Notes: generated by a model from the letters alone, not told the origin. A stretch of 63,793 nucleotides of DNA from Ferruginibacter sp. (GCA_030831945.1 JAURKC010000024.1:1-63793); one strand, 5' to 3'; shown: positions 26,399 to 34,765, counted from the first letter of the stretch. Numbers and translations are program-made.

Positions 26399-28417
26399 TT
26401 ATTTATTCAGTTTCAAATGATAAAACCGATTCATCACCATCACATGAGGAAAACTAATACAAGAGATAAATACAAAAAAAATAGTGAGTAGACTTTCATT
26501 GAATTCAGCTAAATAATTATTTTTCAATAAGTAAATAAAAACAGCGAATAGCACTAGCGAGCCAATAGTAAATGGCAATGCCTTCCAATAGAGCGATTTG
26601 TTATCAACGCTCATTCCTTGTTTTAAATGCGACCAGCCATTCAAACTATGTTGCCCGATAAAATATAAACCAAATGAGGAGATTAGAGGCAACTCGATAC
26701 TCACCAACAGCATAAGACAACTTAACAACATCCTCCATCTTTTTTCTAAGATTGCCCAGGTGATAGCTACGATTGAAAGCAAAGTACTAGCTATTTTTCC
26801 CTCCTTATCGGTCAATGGAATTTTGAATACCTGCATATTATCCAAAATATTATTGGTTTCAACTAAGTGCCCACATAGAATGATACTTAAAATGAATATT
26901 CCCCAGGTGGCATTCTTTATCACATTAATTTTTTGGGCTTGCCATTCCTTCCAATCGGTTTGTCCAAAATGCCATGCAGAATAACCAATAAAAAATACTA
27001 AGGCAACCATTGGAAAAAAAATCCATACCACTAAATTGAACAAAGCCAAACTAATATATTTAATGATAAAGCTTAGTTTAATTGGACTTTTAAAATTGCC
27101 TGTCTCCAACAAATGATCAACAGCACCATGTGGAATGCCTACCAAAAACATTCCCGCCGTGAATATCGTTATTTGTAAAAAGTCAAATATATTAGGCACC
27201 ATTTTATGTAGAAATAATAACAGCAAGGATAAAAGCAATACCATAAAAGGGGTTTTTATTCTTTGCATTCTTGATGACATGACCCATCCTACTGCTTTTA
27301 AGAATGGTTGCATTGGTAAAGTCAAAAAGATTCGAATATCTTGAATCAGCGTTGACTTTTCATCCAAAAATTTGAATACATTTTTTGCTTCATTTTTTTT
27401 AAACAAGGCTTCAAAAATTGGTTTTCCAAGGGAAGGCTGTTTAGAGAGTATCAACAGTAATAGCCGGTCATAAAATCGAAAACGAGAAGAATCAGTAATT
27501 ACTACTGGCGGAAGATTTCGTTTTAAACTATCCGCTAATCTTTCCCCATGACTAAACATATTTTTAAACGCATAACCAGTACTTGGTTTAACTGCACCAG
27601 CTCTGCCTCCGATAGGAATAACCCCTGGTATAGTTTCAACAGAAATAGCTGCTGTACTCATCGGGATACAGCCTATTTCAGTATGTAAAATTTGATAATT
27701 ACCAAATCGTTGGGTAATATATAAATCTAATACGGGATTGGCTTCTGGCGGAGTAAGGGAGGCTAATCCAAAACGTGTCAATTCAACGAGTGTTTTGCCA
27801 GCACCCAATGGAAGAACATAGACAAATTGGGTAGCCCCTAATTGCTCTACATTGAAGTCCATCAGATCTACACAATGTACATTAGCAATCGGCACATCAG
27901 TTGTAATCACATAACCAATGAAAGATTGAAGTAAATGGGCATCATCATTTTGAAGGGGTAAATATTTCGGCGGCCTACTATCGAACACGAAGGAGGACTC
28001 CCAAATATTGCTATCGGTAATTACCTTAACTCCATTTTCTATAGAAATTAATTCAACAACGGAACTTTGTATTCTTTGTAAATGATATTGATCAATGATA
28101 CGTTTTAATTCTTTGTAAACATCAATACCTGAAATATGAAAATATTTTTTAGGTAACAAGGACTCTTGCTTGTTCCGATTGACGCTTACTTCCTCCCACT
28201 GATGACTTATCAAATGACGGCAACTTTCAGTAAGTTGTTGATTTTGTTCAGCCCAAAAACAGTAGGTTTTGTCATTATCATCTTTGGCGTCAGGATCTAA
28301 AATCAAAATTTTTTTATCTTTCAGCAGTCCCTGCTTTTCCATATTCATAAGCAGCAGCGTTGCAGAAGCCCCAGCACCTGCAAACAGATAATCTACCTTA
28401 GTAAAATGGTTTTGCAT
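26399..28417 (-). CDS. crtY-blh: Fused lycopene beta-cyclase (CrtY) and Brp/Blh beta-carotene 15,15'-dioxygenase
   Basis: One 672-residue open frame from ATG 28417; an in-frame TTG at 28462 lies inside a hairpin and is rejected. Residues 1-388 are a lycopene cyclase of normal full length: FAD-binding DYLFAGAGASATLL near the N-terminus, KTYCFWAEQ, and PIGGRAGAVKPSTGYAF. Residues 389-672 are a full-length Brp/Blh protein with several membrane helices and the histidine motifs GIPHGAVDHLL (about 427-437), SAWHFGQTDW (about 480-489), QHSLNGWSHL and FPHVMVMNRFYH. The fusion would turn lycopene into beta-carotene and cleave it to two retinals in one membrane-bound polypeptide. It is directly downstream of the rhodopsin, whose chromophore it makes. 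crtE, crtB and crtI are not in the window. Confidence 0.92.
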   Translation of the reverse strand: MQNHFTKVDYLFAGAGASATLLLMNMEKQGLLKDKKILILDPDAKDDNDKTYCFWAEQNQQLTESCRHLISHQWEEVSVNRNKQESLLPKKYFHISGIDVYKELKRIIDQYHLQRIQSSVVELISIENGVKVITDSNIWESSFVFDSRPPKYLPLQNDDAHLLQSFIGYVITTDVPIANVHCVDLMDFNVEQLGATQFVYVLPLGAGKTLVELTRFGLASLTPPEANPVLDLYITQRFGNYQILHTEIGCIPMSTAAISVETIPGVIPIGGRAGAVKPSTGYAFKNMFSHGERLADSLKRNLPPVVITDSSRFRFYDRLLLLILSKQPSLGKPIFEALFKKNEAKNVFKFLDEKSTLIQDIRIFLTLPMQPFLKAVGWVMSSRMQRIKTPFMVLLLSLLLLFLHKMVPNIFDFLQITIFTAGMFLVGIPHGAVDHLLETGNFKSPIKLSFIIKYISLALFNLVVWIFFPMVALVFFIGYSAWHFGQTDWKEWQAQKINVIKNATWGIFILSIILCGHLVETNNILDNMQVFKIPLTDKEGKIASTLLSIVAITWAILEKRWRMLLSCLMLLVSIELPLISSFGLYFIGQHSLNGWSHLKQGMSVDNKSLYWKALPFTIGSLVLFAVFIYLLKNNYLAEFNESLLTIFFVFISCISFPHVMVMNRFYHLKLNK

Positions 28418-28444
28418 TGATATATTTTTTAATCTATACTTTAT

Positions 28445-28486
28445 AAAAAAAGGGTTCTTCAATAAATTGAAGAACCCTTTTTTTTA
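28445..28486 (-). terminator. Bidirectional hairpin terminator between rhodopsin and crtY-blh
   Basis: A 14-bp perfect stem (AAAGGGTTCTTCAA / TTGAAGAACCCTTT) with a four-base loop is flanked by A-runs on one side and T-runs on the other, so it can terminate in both directions. It lies 16 nt after the rhodopsin stop and 28 nt before the crtY-blh ATG. Confidence 0.85.
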
Positions 28487-28502
28487 TTTATAAAGAAATA
28501 AA

Positions 28503-29219
28503 TTAATCTTCATTTCTGCTTAAAGCATAGATAACTAAACCAAAGCCAATTTTGTTAATCGCATCAGCAATATTGTAAACAATATCCATAGCGTGTAACG
28601 CAGCTGCTTTATCTTCTACTAGCTTCATTCCAAACAAACCACCTTCAGTTCCAAGGATGTAACCTAGAGGGTAGATAGCCCAACCAACTAATACGAACCA
28701 AGCTAAGATCTTTGTAGCTTTTGCTACTTGTGGTCCAGCACTTTGAGAAAGCTTCGCAACTTCTCCAAACCAAACTAGGTAAGCAATATAGAAATAAGCT
28801 GCTCCTGAAATTACACCCCAAAGTACGCTTTTAGTAGGATCTAAAACCTCTCCAATGTAACCGGTAATTAACATTACAAGTGAAGCAAAGATCAACTTCC
28901 AAAGTAAGCTGATTTTTGAACCTGCTTTCTTTGTGATTAAATAGAACTCCACACACATTAATGGAACAGTAAGGATCCAATCAACGTATCTGAAAAAGGT
29001 AGGAGAATCTCCTGTAGCAAGATTGTAACCTCTCATGTAGTAGTAGTGAACTGCTGCAATGAAAGTGATTAATCCTGAAACCAAAACAGATGTTCTCCAC
29101 TTTTTAGAAGTGTTGCTCAATTCAAAAAAGAAGAAAACCGATGCAGCCATCATGGCCATTGTGCCGATGAAAAACGTGAATGCCACGTAATTGTCACTAG
29201 CGATTTTTAAATTTTCCAT
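28503..29219 (-). CDS. Proteorhodopsin, green-type light-driven proton pump
   Basis: The 238-residue protein has seven helices and all residues expected for an outward H+ pump: Arg77, Asp80 (acceptor), Thr84 and Glu91 (donor) in RYVDWILTVPLMCVE, His58 as partner of the acceptor, Asp219, and Lys223 (NIADAINKIGFG) for the retinal Schiff base. The spectral-tuning position (105 in the reference green proteorhodopsin) is Met88, which in Bacteroidota pumps goes with green absorption. The DTE triad argues against a Na+ (NDQ) or Cl- pump. Retinal is supplied by the crtY-blh fusion downstream. A conserved ~55-nt element lies 21 nt upstream of the ATG. Confidence 0.95.
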   Translation of the reverse strand: MENLKIASDNYVAFTFFIGTMAMMAASVFFFFELSNTSKKWRTSVLVSGLITFIAAVHYYYMRGYNLATGDSPTFFRYVDWILTVPLMCVEFYLITKKAGSKISLLWKLIFASLVMLITGYIGEVLDPTKSVLWGVISGAAYFYIAYLVWFGEVAKLSQSAGPQVAKATKILAWFVLVGWAIYPLGYILGTEGGLFGMKLVEDKAAALHAMDIVYNIADAINKIGFGLVIYALSRNED

Positions 29220-29240
29220 ATTACAAGTTTTTTGATTTGT

Positions 29241-29295
29241 CCTACTCTTTAGGATTTTCGGTTACTCCCCGTTTTTGATGGTATCTGGTCTCCAT
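29241..29295 (-). promoter_or_regulatory. Conserved upstream element of the rhodopsin gene
   Basis: This ~55-nt stretch is shared with 36841-36896, upstream of an unrelated gene. On the minus strand it runs ATGGAGACCAGATACCATC, then AAACGGGGAGTAACC, GAAAATCCTAAAGAGTAGGA, and ends 21 nt before the ATG. Conserved blocks and equal distance to the start suggest a promoter for a special sigma factor, an activator site or a structured leader. The rest of the divergent region to 29543 shows no clear consensus promoter. Confidence 0.55.
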
Positions 29296-29543
29296 ATTAA
29301 ATTTAACAATTATTTTTTAATAAAGTTTGATTTTTGTTAAAATATTTATTTTTATATATTTTTAATTCGTATATGATTTACCAATTATTTTATCGGCTTT
29401 TGTACACCTGATTATACTGTTTAACTTTCTGATTAAATTTCACAAATAAAAATAAACAAAGTTGTTAATTTTTTGCAAATGGCCTCAAAATTTAAACTTT
29501 TTTTCAATGTATATGTTAGAAAAACTAAACAAATTAATTATTT

Positions 29544-30047
29544 ATGAAAATGAAAATTTTATTGACTATTCTGATCGGAGGTTTTTTATCTGCATCAGCT
29601 CAAAAAACAGTTGTTGATGTAGCGGTAGGTTCTAAAGCACATACAACATTGGTTGCTGCTGTAAAAGCTGCAGATTTAGTAGGTACTTTACAAAGTGCTG
29701 GACCTTTCACGGTTTTTGCTCCAACCAATGAAGCATTTGCGAAATTACCAAAAGGAACTGTAGAAACTCTTTTAAAACCTGAGAACAAATCTACCTTAAC
29801 TAAGATATTGACTTATCATGTTATAGCTGGAAATTTGGATGCTGCTGCAGTAGTTAAAGCCATTAATGACGGTAAAGGAAAAGTTACTTTGAAAGCAGTG
29901 AGCGGTGGAACATTAACTGCTTCATTAAAAAATGGTAAGGTAATATTAACTGATGAAAAAGGTGGAACTGCCACTGTTACCGCTACAGATTTAAAAGCAG
30001 GAAACGGTGTTGTTCATGTTATTGATGCTGTTGTTTTACCTAAATAA
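29544..30047 (+). CDS. Secreted fasciclin (FAS1) domain protein
   Basis: The 167-residue protein has a signal peptide (ending SASAQ, residue 19) and one FAS1 domain covering nearly the whole rest. The H1 motif reads GPFTVFAPTNEAFAKLP (about 52-68), followed by ILTYHVIAGNLDAAAV and the final GNGVVHVIDAVVLPK. FAS1 proteins are extracellular adhesion or polymer-binding modules. It is divergent from the rhodopsin and followed by a strong terminator, so it is a single-gene unit. Confidence 0.9.
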   Translation: MKMKILLTILIGGFLSASAQKTVVDVAVGSKAHTTLVAAVKAADLVGTLQSAGPFTVFAPTNEAFAKLPKGTVETLLKPENKSTLTKILTYHVIAGNLDAAAVVKAINDGKGKVTLKAVSGGTLTASLKNGKVILTDEKGGTATVTATDLKAGNGVVHVIDAVVLPK

Positions 30048-30068
30048 CTTGAAATTTAAGTATTTTTT

Positions 30069-30100
30069 AAAAAGGGCTCTTATCACTAAGGGCCCTTTTT
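30069..30100 (+). terminator. Intrinsic terminator after the fasciclin gene
   Basis: A 14-bp stem AAAAAGGGCTCTTA / TAAGGGCCCTTTTT (one G-U pair) with loop TCAC is followed by a T-run, 22 nt past the stop codon. Confidence 0.85.
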
Positions 30101-30329
30101 AAAAAATACTATCTCAGAAAATTTTCTTAGAATTAATTATTTCAGAGTTATCCATTAACAAACTAGTTAGAATTTTATTTACATCTTCAAATGCTTGAAA
30201 TAAATAAAATCCTCAATATTTCTGTTCAAGTCTGTAATTAATTCATTATTTTTATAAAGCTTACTATACTTAATAAAATAATTAATAAATACTACAATTA
30301 ATCATCCTACAATTTATTAAATAAAAAAT

Positions 30330-30509
30330 ATGCTTAAAAAATTTACACTTTCCGATATTATTATGTTTTTAGCGGCCTTCTCATCACTAATTTTCTCAGA
30401 AATTTTATGGTTTAAAGGAGAAAAAGAAGCCGGTATTTTTATTGGTTTATGGGTTCCCTCTATATTAGGATTTGCTATATTGCTAAAACTAATAAACAAT
30501 CAAAAATGA
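30330..30509 (+). CDS. Small membrane protein, 59 residues
   Basis: ATG 30330 to TGA 30507-30509. The protein starts MLKKFTLSDIIMFLAAFSSL and is rich in hydrophobic residues, with two likely membrane helices joined by a charged loop (WFKGEKEAGIF) and a GLWVPSILGF stretch in the second. The stop overlaps the ATG of the next 29-residue gene (ATGA), so the two are translationally coupled. I do not recognise the family. The overlap, codon pattern and coherent two-helix layout support a real gene. Confidence 0.6.
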   Translation: MLKKFTLSDIIMFLAAFSSLIFSEILWFKGEKEAGIFIGLWVPSILGFAILLKLINNQK

Positions 30510-30595
30510 TAGAAATTATACCGTATTTCGCAGGACTGATAACCCTCCTGTTTGGTGTAGCATTTATTTTAGCATTGAATAAATTTAGGGGCTAA
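30506..30595 (+). CDS. Single-pass membrane micropeptide, 29 residues
   Basis: ATG 30506 overlaps the preceding stop codon by ATGA. The peptide (MIEIIPYFAGLITLLF, then a hydrophobic segment, ending ALNKFRG) is one membrane helix with an acidic N-terminus and a basic C-terminus, an inside-positive arrangement at its end. It ends 22 nt before the next membrane-protein gene. Single-helix peptides of this size often serve as subunits or regulators of larger membrane complexes; the 293-residue neighbour is the obvious partner (inference). Confidence 0.5.
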   Translation: MIEIIPYFAGLITLLFGVAFILALNKFRG

Positions 30596-30617
30596 AATAA
30601 GCACTAAAAAATGCACT

Positions 30618-31499
30618 ATGAATAGTCTATTAAAAAAATCAGGTGGTTATTTTGATGCTTATTTCAATGCAAAAAATGTACGAAGAGTAGAATTACTGAT
30701 TCTGCGTGTTGCAGTTTTTGCCTTCCTTTTTCATTTATTGATTATTTTTTTAGGAAATAACTTTATTTATTTCAAAAATCTGCAGCATAGCTATTTAAAG
30801 GCAATCTATACGCCCTTTAGTTTTATACTATTTTACGAAGTATTTCTACTAGTTATCATCATATCTAAATCTATTTCTGAATTTATTGGGAAGCAATTTG
30901 AGGTAATTACCCTAATTACCTTAAGAAGCTTTTTTCATGATATAGCAGATCTTGATTTAAAAAATTCTATTAATATTAATAATCCCGAGTTTATTAGTCT
31001 ACTATATGATTTGCTGGCTGCATTGATTATGCTTGGCCTTACTATTTTGTATTACAAGATTTACCAAAATAATCGTAAGTCAGAAATTGTTAATGAGCTT
31101 ACTAATTTTATCAATATAAAAAAATTAGTATCATTAGGTATGATATTAATTTTATTGCTGCTCAGCATAGGTAGTTTTTTTGTTTGGGGTACAGAAATGG
31201 TGGAAGCATTAAAATCAAAACAAAATTACCCTGATCCTAATACCGTATTTTACACAGACTTTTTTTCAATTATGATATTTATTGATGTACTACTACTCAT
31301 CATTTCTTTTATTTATCATTTTTCCTTTTTCACTATTTTTAGAAATGCCAGCTTTATTATTACAACTATTTTAATAAGAATGTCCTTAACTATAGAAAAG
31401 CCAATGAATTACATAATCATTCTGATTGGCTTTTTATTCTCAATCATATCTTTCTATTTATACAGTCTCAGAAATACAAACAATAAGTCGGTGGAATAG
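30618..31499 (+). CDS. Polytopic membrane protein of unknown function
   Basis: The 293-residue protein has about seven hydrophobic segments (for example LLILRVAVFAFLFHLLIIFLG, LVSLGMILILLLLSIGSFFV and the C-terminal YIIILIGFLFSIISFYLY). It contains no catalytic motif that I recognise. A conserved-looking charged stretch, RSFFHDIADLDLKNS, lies in the loop after the third helix. It follows the two small membrane genes by 22 nt and is probably cotranscribed. It might be a channel or transport component, but there is no direct evidence. Confidence 0.65.
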   Translation: MNSLLKKSGGYFDAYFNAKNVRRVELLILRVAVFAFLFHLLIIFLGNNFIYFKNLQHSYLKAIYTPFSFILFYEVFLLVIIISKSISEFIGKQFEVITLITLRSFFHDIADLDLKNSININNPEFISLLYDLLAALIMLGLTILYYKIYQNNRKSEIVNELTNFINIKKLVSLGMILILLLLSIGSFFVWGTEMVEALKSKQNYPDPNTVFYTDFFSIMIFIDVLLLIISFIYHFSFFTIFRNASFIITTILIRMSLTIEKPMNYIIILIGFLFSIISFYLYSLRNTNNKSVE

Positions 31500-31620
31500 T
31501 AATTTGTTTATTTCTTCTATTGATTAATCAATTTGACTGCCCTCCTGATTTTTTTAAATAGTTTAGGAAAGAGGGGGTTGGCATAAAATGCCCTGTTCAT
31601 TTTAATTTATTCAGAATAAC

Positions 31621-31890
31621 CTATCGTTTGCTTATCTTATTCATTGAAATTGCTTTTTGTCTAGAACATTTAAATCGCAACATATTTTCACTCCTTTTCA
31701 TTAAATGCTTTTGACTCACCCCGCTATTCACTCTTTTACGCCAGAGATTAAAACTGTTTCGCTTTAATTCAGTCCGCATTAACTTAATTGTTTCTGCTTC
31801 AGATAAACCAAACTGAAAGGTAATTGCTTCAAAAGGAGTACGATCTTCCCAGGCCATTTCAATGATTCTATCAATGTCTATTTTTTCCAT
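31621..31890 (-). CDS. TIGR03643/DUF2805 family protein
   Basis: The 89-residue basic protein opens with IDRIIEMAWEDRTPFEAI and continues with FGLSEAETIKLMRTELKRNS and FNLWRKRVNSG, the pattern of the DUF2805/TIGR03643 family. The helical, Arg/Lys-rich makeup (ending KAISMNKISKR) suggests nucleic-acid binding, but no function is established. It has no close operon partner. Confidence 0.85.
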   Translation of the reverse strand: MEKIDIDRIIEMAWEDRTPFEAITFQFGLSEAETIKLMRTELKRNSFNLWRKRVNSGVSQKHLMKRSENMLRFKCSRQKAISMNKISKR

Positions 31891-32066
31891 TTCAGTTAGC
31901 TTAATATTTTATTGACTCTGTTGTAAAATTAGTACGATAGGTTAATATTAAAAAAACAATATAACCCTAGCAAAACATCTTCAGAATATCAGCGATTGAA
32001 GATATGTTCTAGATTTCTTTTTATTATTATTTGAGTTTATTGACAAAGACAACTCGTTTTTATAAT

Positions 32067-32393
32067 TTAAAAGCCTACACTTTTCTTACGGGAACTAATC
32101 ATTTCGTCTATTGCTAAAATGGTATCTCTTCTCCAAGTAGGACTCACAATAAATAGTAGTTCCTTCTTTCCACGTTTTCCATTAGGAAAGAAAAAGACTT
32201 CTTGACCAGCATTCAAACTTACCCCACTATTTGATTTTGGACTTAAATTTGGGTTCATCACACCTGGAATATTTAAATAGATTGACCAAAATGAACCATT
32301 ATGAAATGTCATCGGAATATTTTGAGCATAGCTTTTACTTACCGAAAGTAAAGAGATGAAAAACAAATTTATAAAAACTAGGTTTTTAATCAT
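32067..32393 (-). CDS. Small secreted hypothetical protein
   Basis: The protein is 108 residues from ATG 32393; a TTG two codons upstream is not needed. It has a signal peptide (ending SYAQ) and a short beta-rich body with MTFHNGSFWSIYLNIPG and a basic segment FPNGKRGKKELLFIV, ending SRKKSVGF. I recognise no family. It is likely periplasmic or surface-exposed, and it stands alone. Confidence 0.6.
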   Translation of the reverse strand: MIKNLVFINLFFISLLSVSKSYAQNIPMTFHNGSFWSIYLNIPGVMNPNLSPKSNSGVSLNAGQEVFFFPNGKRGKKELLFIVSPTWRRDTILAIDEMISSRKKSVGF

Positions 32394-32604
32394 AAACAAA
32401 AGATTGCACCCAATGATAATTTAAACGATTTAATAAAATTAGCATATAAATCAAACAAAATATCAATAAGGCTATTTATTGTATCCCTTTTGTAAATATC
32501 TTCACAATAATTTTTGGTTTGATATTGAATTAAAAAAATAGAAGCTTTTCATTTCCTAATACATTGCTGATCCACAAAATAAAAATCAGTACTTAGCAAA
32601 TCCT

Positions 32605-33534
32605 ATGAACCAGACTAATACCGTTTTTATCTGTGCCCTAGCGATTATTTCCTTTGGTTATTTCCTGAAGTATAAAAATATAATTACTGAGAAAGAAGGA
32701 AAGGTAATCTCGAAATTATTAATGCACACCACTTTTCCTGCATTGATCATAGTTACTATGATGCGAGTGCATTTGGAATCAAAGCTTTTATTATTGCCTA
32801 TTATTTCTCTTTGCTTTTCAATTTTTTCAATGCTTACAGCTGCTTGGTTTTTTAAACGCCAAGGCTCCAAGCTTAGAGCGCTATTAATAATGGGAAGTGG
32901 CGGCTTTAATTTAGGTTTATTTGCATATCCATTGATTGAAGGTATCTGGGGACCAGCTGGAATGGTTTATGCAGCCATGTTCGATTTGGGAAATTCCTTA
33001 GCTATTTTTGGCTTGGTATATGGAACTGGTGTATTTCTTTCGGATAAAAAAGAAGGAGTAACTGTAAAAGAAAATATCAAAAATGCTTTTCTTAAAATCA
33101 TTACATTGGTCCCCCTTCAGGCTTTGTTGATTGGTATGATTATTAATCTCTCCCACTTTGAATTACCCACTATAGTAGTTGAAATTTTAGATATTTTAGC
33201 CAGAGGAAATAAGGTAATCGCCTTACTAATTATGGGCATTTACTTGAATATGCCGTTAAATTCCAAAACCTTCCAACAAGTTTCAAAAGTATTGGCCATT
33301 CGATATTTCTGGGGACTTACCCTAGGTTTTTTGTGCTTTTACTTTTTACCTTTCGAGCCACTTTATCGCCATGTGCTATTGATTGTTTTAATTATTCCTG
33401 TAGGGATGGCTTTACTTCCCTTTTCTGATGAATTAGCATATGACACCAAAATTGCAGGAATGCTAGTCAATATATCCATGTTAATCAGTTTTGCGCTAAT
33501 GTGGGCATTGGTTTTAGGACTGAAATTGGCTTAG
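32605..33534 (+). CDS. AEC family transporter (auxin efflux carrier fold)
   Basis: The 309-residue protein has about ten membrane helices in two inverted halves. The first-half crossover region reads MGSGGFNLGLFAYPLIEG (about 97-114), where AEC proteins carry the conserved N-x-G/F-x-x-P pattern, followed by AAMFDLGNSLAIFG. The C-terminal half contains IIPVGMALLPFSDELAYD, equivalent to the second crossover. AEC proteins of bacteria export or import carboxylates such as malate or malonate; the substrate here is not predictable. A terminator-like hairpin follows at 33587. Confidence 0.85.
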   Translation: MNQTNTVFICALAIISFGYFLKYKNIITEKEGKVISKLLMHTTFPALIIVTMMRVHLESKLLLLPIISLCFSIFSMLTAAWFFKRQGSKLRALLIMGSGGFNLGLFAYPLIEGIWGPAGMVYAAMFDLGNSLAIFGLVYGTGVFLSDKKEGVTVKENIKNAFLKIITLVPLQALLIGMIINLSHFELPTIVVEILDILARGNKVIALLIMGIYLNMPLNSKTFQQVSKVLAIRYFWGLTLGFLCFYFLPFEPLYRHVLLIVLIIPVGMALLPFSDELAYDTKIAGMLVNISMLISFALMWALVLGLKLA

Positions 33535-33586
33535 CATGAATTGTAGTGTATGTCTCGTCCTGGAAGATTATTGATTCATTTAAACG

Positions 33587-33623
33587 AAAAGCACTGCTTG
33601 CAATAAGCAGCTGGGGCTTTTTG
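33587..33623 (+). terminator. Hairpin terminator after the AEC transporter
   Basis: The stem CTGCTT / AAGCAG is extended by AGC / GCT across an internal loop and followed by CTTTTTG. It lies about 55 nt after the stop codon. Confidence 0.55.
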
Positions 33624-33725
33624 TTTTAAGAATAGTGATTTGTGCCTTTTCGCAAGGGGAGCATTATGCTTGGATTTCCATCCTTTACAGTATTTTGTAA
33701 TTGTTATTACACATCAGTTAAAAAT

Positions 33726-33757
33726 AACAGAGACCCCTATTACTAGAGGTCTCTGTT
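33726..33757 (-). terminator. GNRA-loop hairpin terminator, copy 1
   Basis: The 14-bp stem is fully paired only as minus-strand RNA, where one position is a G-U pair (C against A on the plus strand). The minus-strand loop is GUAA, a GNRA tetraloop. A U-rich tract (TTATTTTTAA) follows on the minus strand, 58 nt past the stop of the 33815-34765 gene. Confidence 0.75.
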
Positions 33758-33814
33758 GTATTTTTTAATATTTTATAACTTTCTATTGATCTGAAGATAC
33801 AATAAATAATTTTA

Positions 33815-34765
33815 TTATTTCAATAACCCTAAATTATAATAAGCAGTTGCTTTTGTTATTAAACCATCAGCTCCAAATTCATGCTGATAATGAACGGGCA
33901 CTTTGATTGTAGCATTTGTTACTTTATTTTTTAAGCGAACTACCCACCATGAAAGAACAACTTGATCTGAACCGCTGTAAGCTAATAAATCTGGATATCC
34001 AATTTCATCCACTCCAAGTACTTGGAATTTTTCTAATAGACCAGCTGAATTTTTTTTAAATTCTTCTAATGTTAAACCGACTGGAAAATTCACATCATTA
34101 ATTATTGCTTTTTTATCATATAAAGCAATATGTTCATCTGTTTTTCCTAATTCAAAGAAAGTCATCAATTTTCTTACTTTTATAATATTAGCATGGTCTT
34201 TATAAATGGTCCCGTTTTCCACTGAACTATTTTTGGCTGTAGTTCCTTCCATATCACTTGCTTTTTGCCATTCTGCTGTACTCATATTAATTCTCAATCT
34301 TCTAATTTTAGTTCCTTCTTTATTGAATATAAATTCACAGTCATAAGGTGTTTCTACTTTAAAGCCGGTATTTTTTGATATCCAATAAAAAATATCAAAA
34401 GTTTGTACCCTCAAGCCTGCCCCATCCTTATATTCAAAAGCATCTGGATAGGATGTACCTCTTCTTTTGATAGAAAAACTGATCATATTCGTACTTAACC
34501 ATTTTGAGTCTTTAATTAAACCGTCAATATCTTCACCCTTATTAATCCAGGTATTAATCAAGTTATTGTAAGCTTTAAAACCTGTATCTGCAAGTTTTTT
34601 TAATACTACAACATTATTGGTAACATAAGCTTGCAAAAACTCTTCGGCAATATTGATTGCTGGGTGTTTGTCATAAATGATTCCATTCTTATTGGTTTGA
34701 GCTATTGCTGAATTTATAAACATCAGAAATACTAGTAGAATTATAGAATTTTTTTTCATTTTCAT
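33815..34765 (-). CDS. Exported protein with two NTF2/SnoaL-like domains
   Basis: The protein is 316 residues from ATG 34765 (MKMKKNSIILLVFL); a TTG at 34783 is not preferred. It has a signal peptide ending AIAQ, then two consecutive SnoaL/NTF2-like cone domains. The first opens NIAEEFLQAYVTNNVVVLKKLAD and contains YDCEFIFNKEGTKIRRLRI; the second contains KVRKLMTFFELGKTDEHIALYD and VPVHYQHEFGADGLITKATAYY. The recurring F-x-F-n-x-d-g-K-I strand is typical of the fold. It is the last gene of a minus-strand run of related proteins, followed by a hairpin terminator. Function unknown. Confidence 0.7.
   Translation of the reverse strand: MKMKKNSIILLVFLMFINSAIAQTNKNGIIYDKHPAINIAEEFLQAYVTNNVVVLKKLADTGFKAYNNLINTWINKGEDIDGLIKDSKWLSTNMISFSIKRRGTSYPDAFEYKDGAGLRVQTFDIFYWISKNTGFKVETPYDCEFIFNKEGTKIRRLRINMSTAEWQKASDMEGTTAKNSSVENGTIYKDHANIIKVRKLMTFFELGKTDEHIALYDKKAIINDVNFPVGLTLEEFKKNSAGLLEKFQVLGVDEIGYPDLLAYSGSDQVVLSWWVVRLKNKVTNATIKVPVHYQHEFGADGLITKATAYYNLGLLK

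Noticed and set aside
26399..28417. Idea that the crtY-blh fusion is an assembly artefact
   Set aside because: The frame is continuous, both domains are complete, and base composition does not change at the junction; read data would still be the final test.
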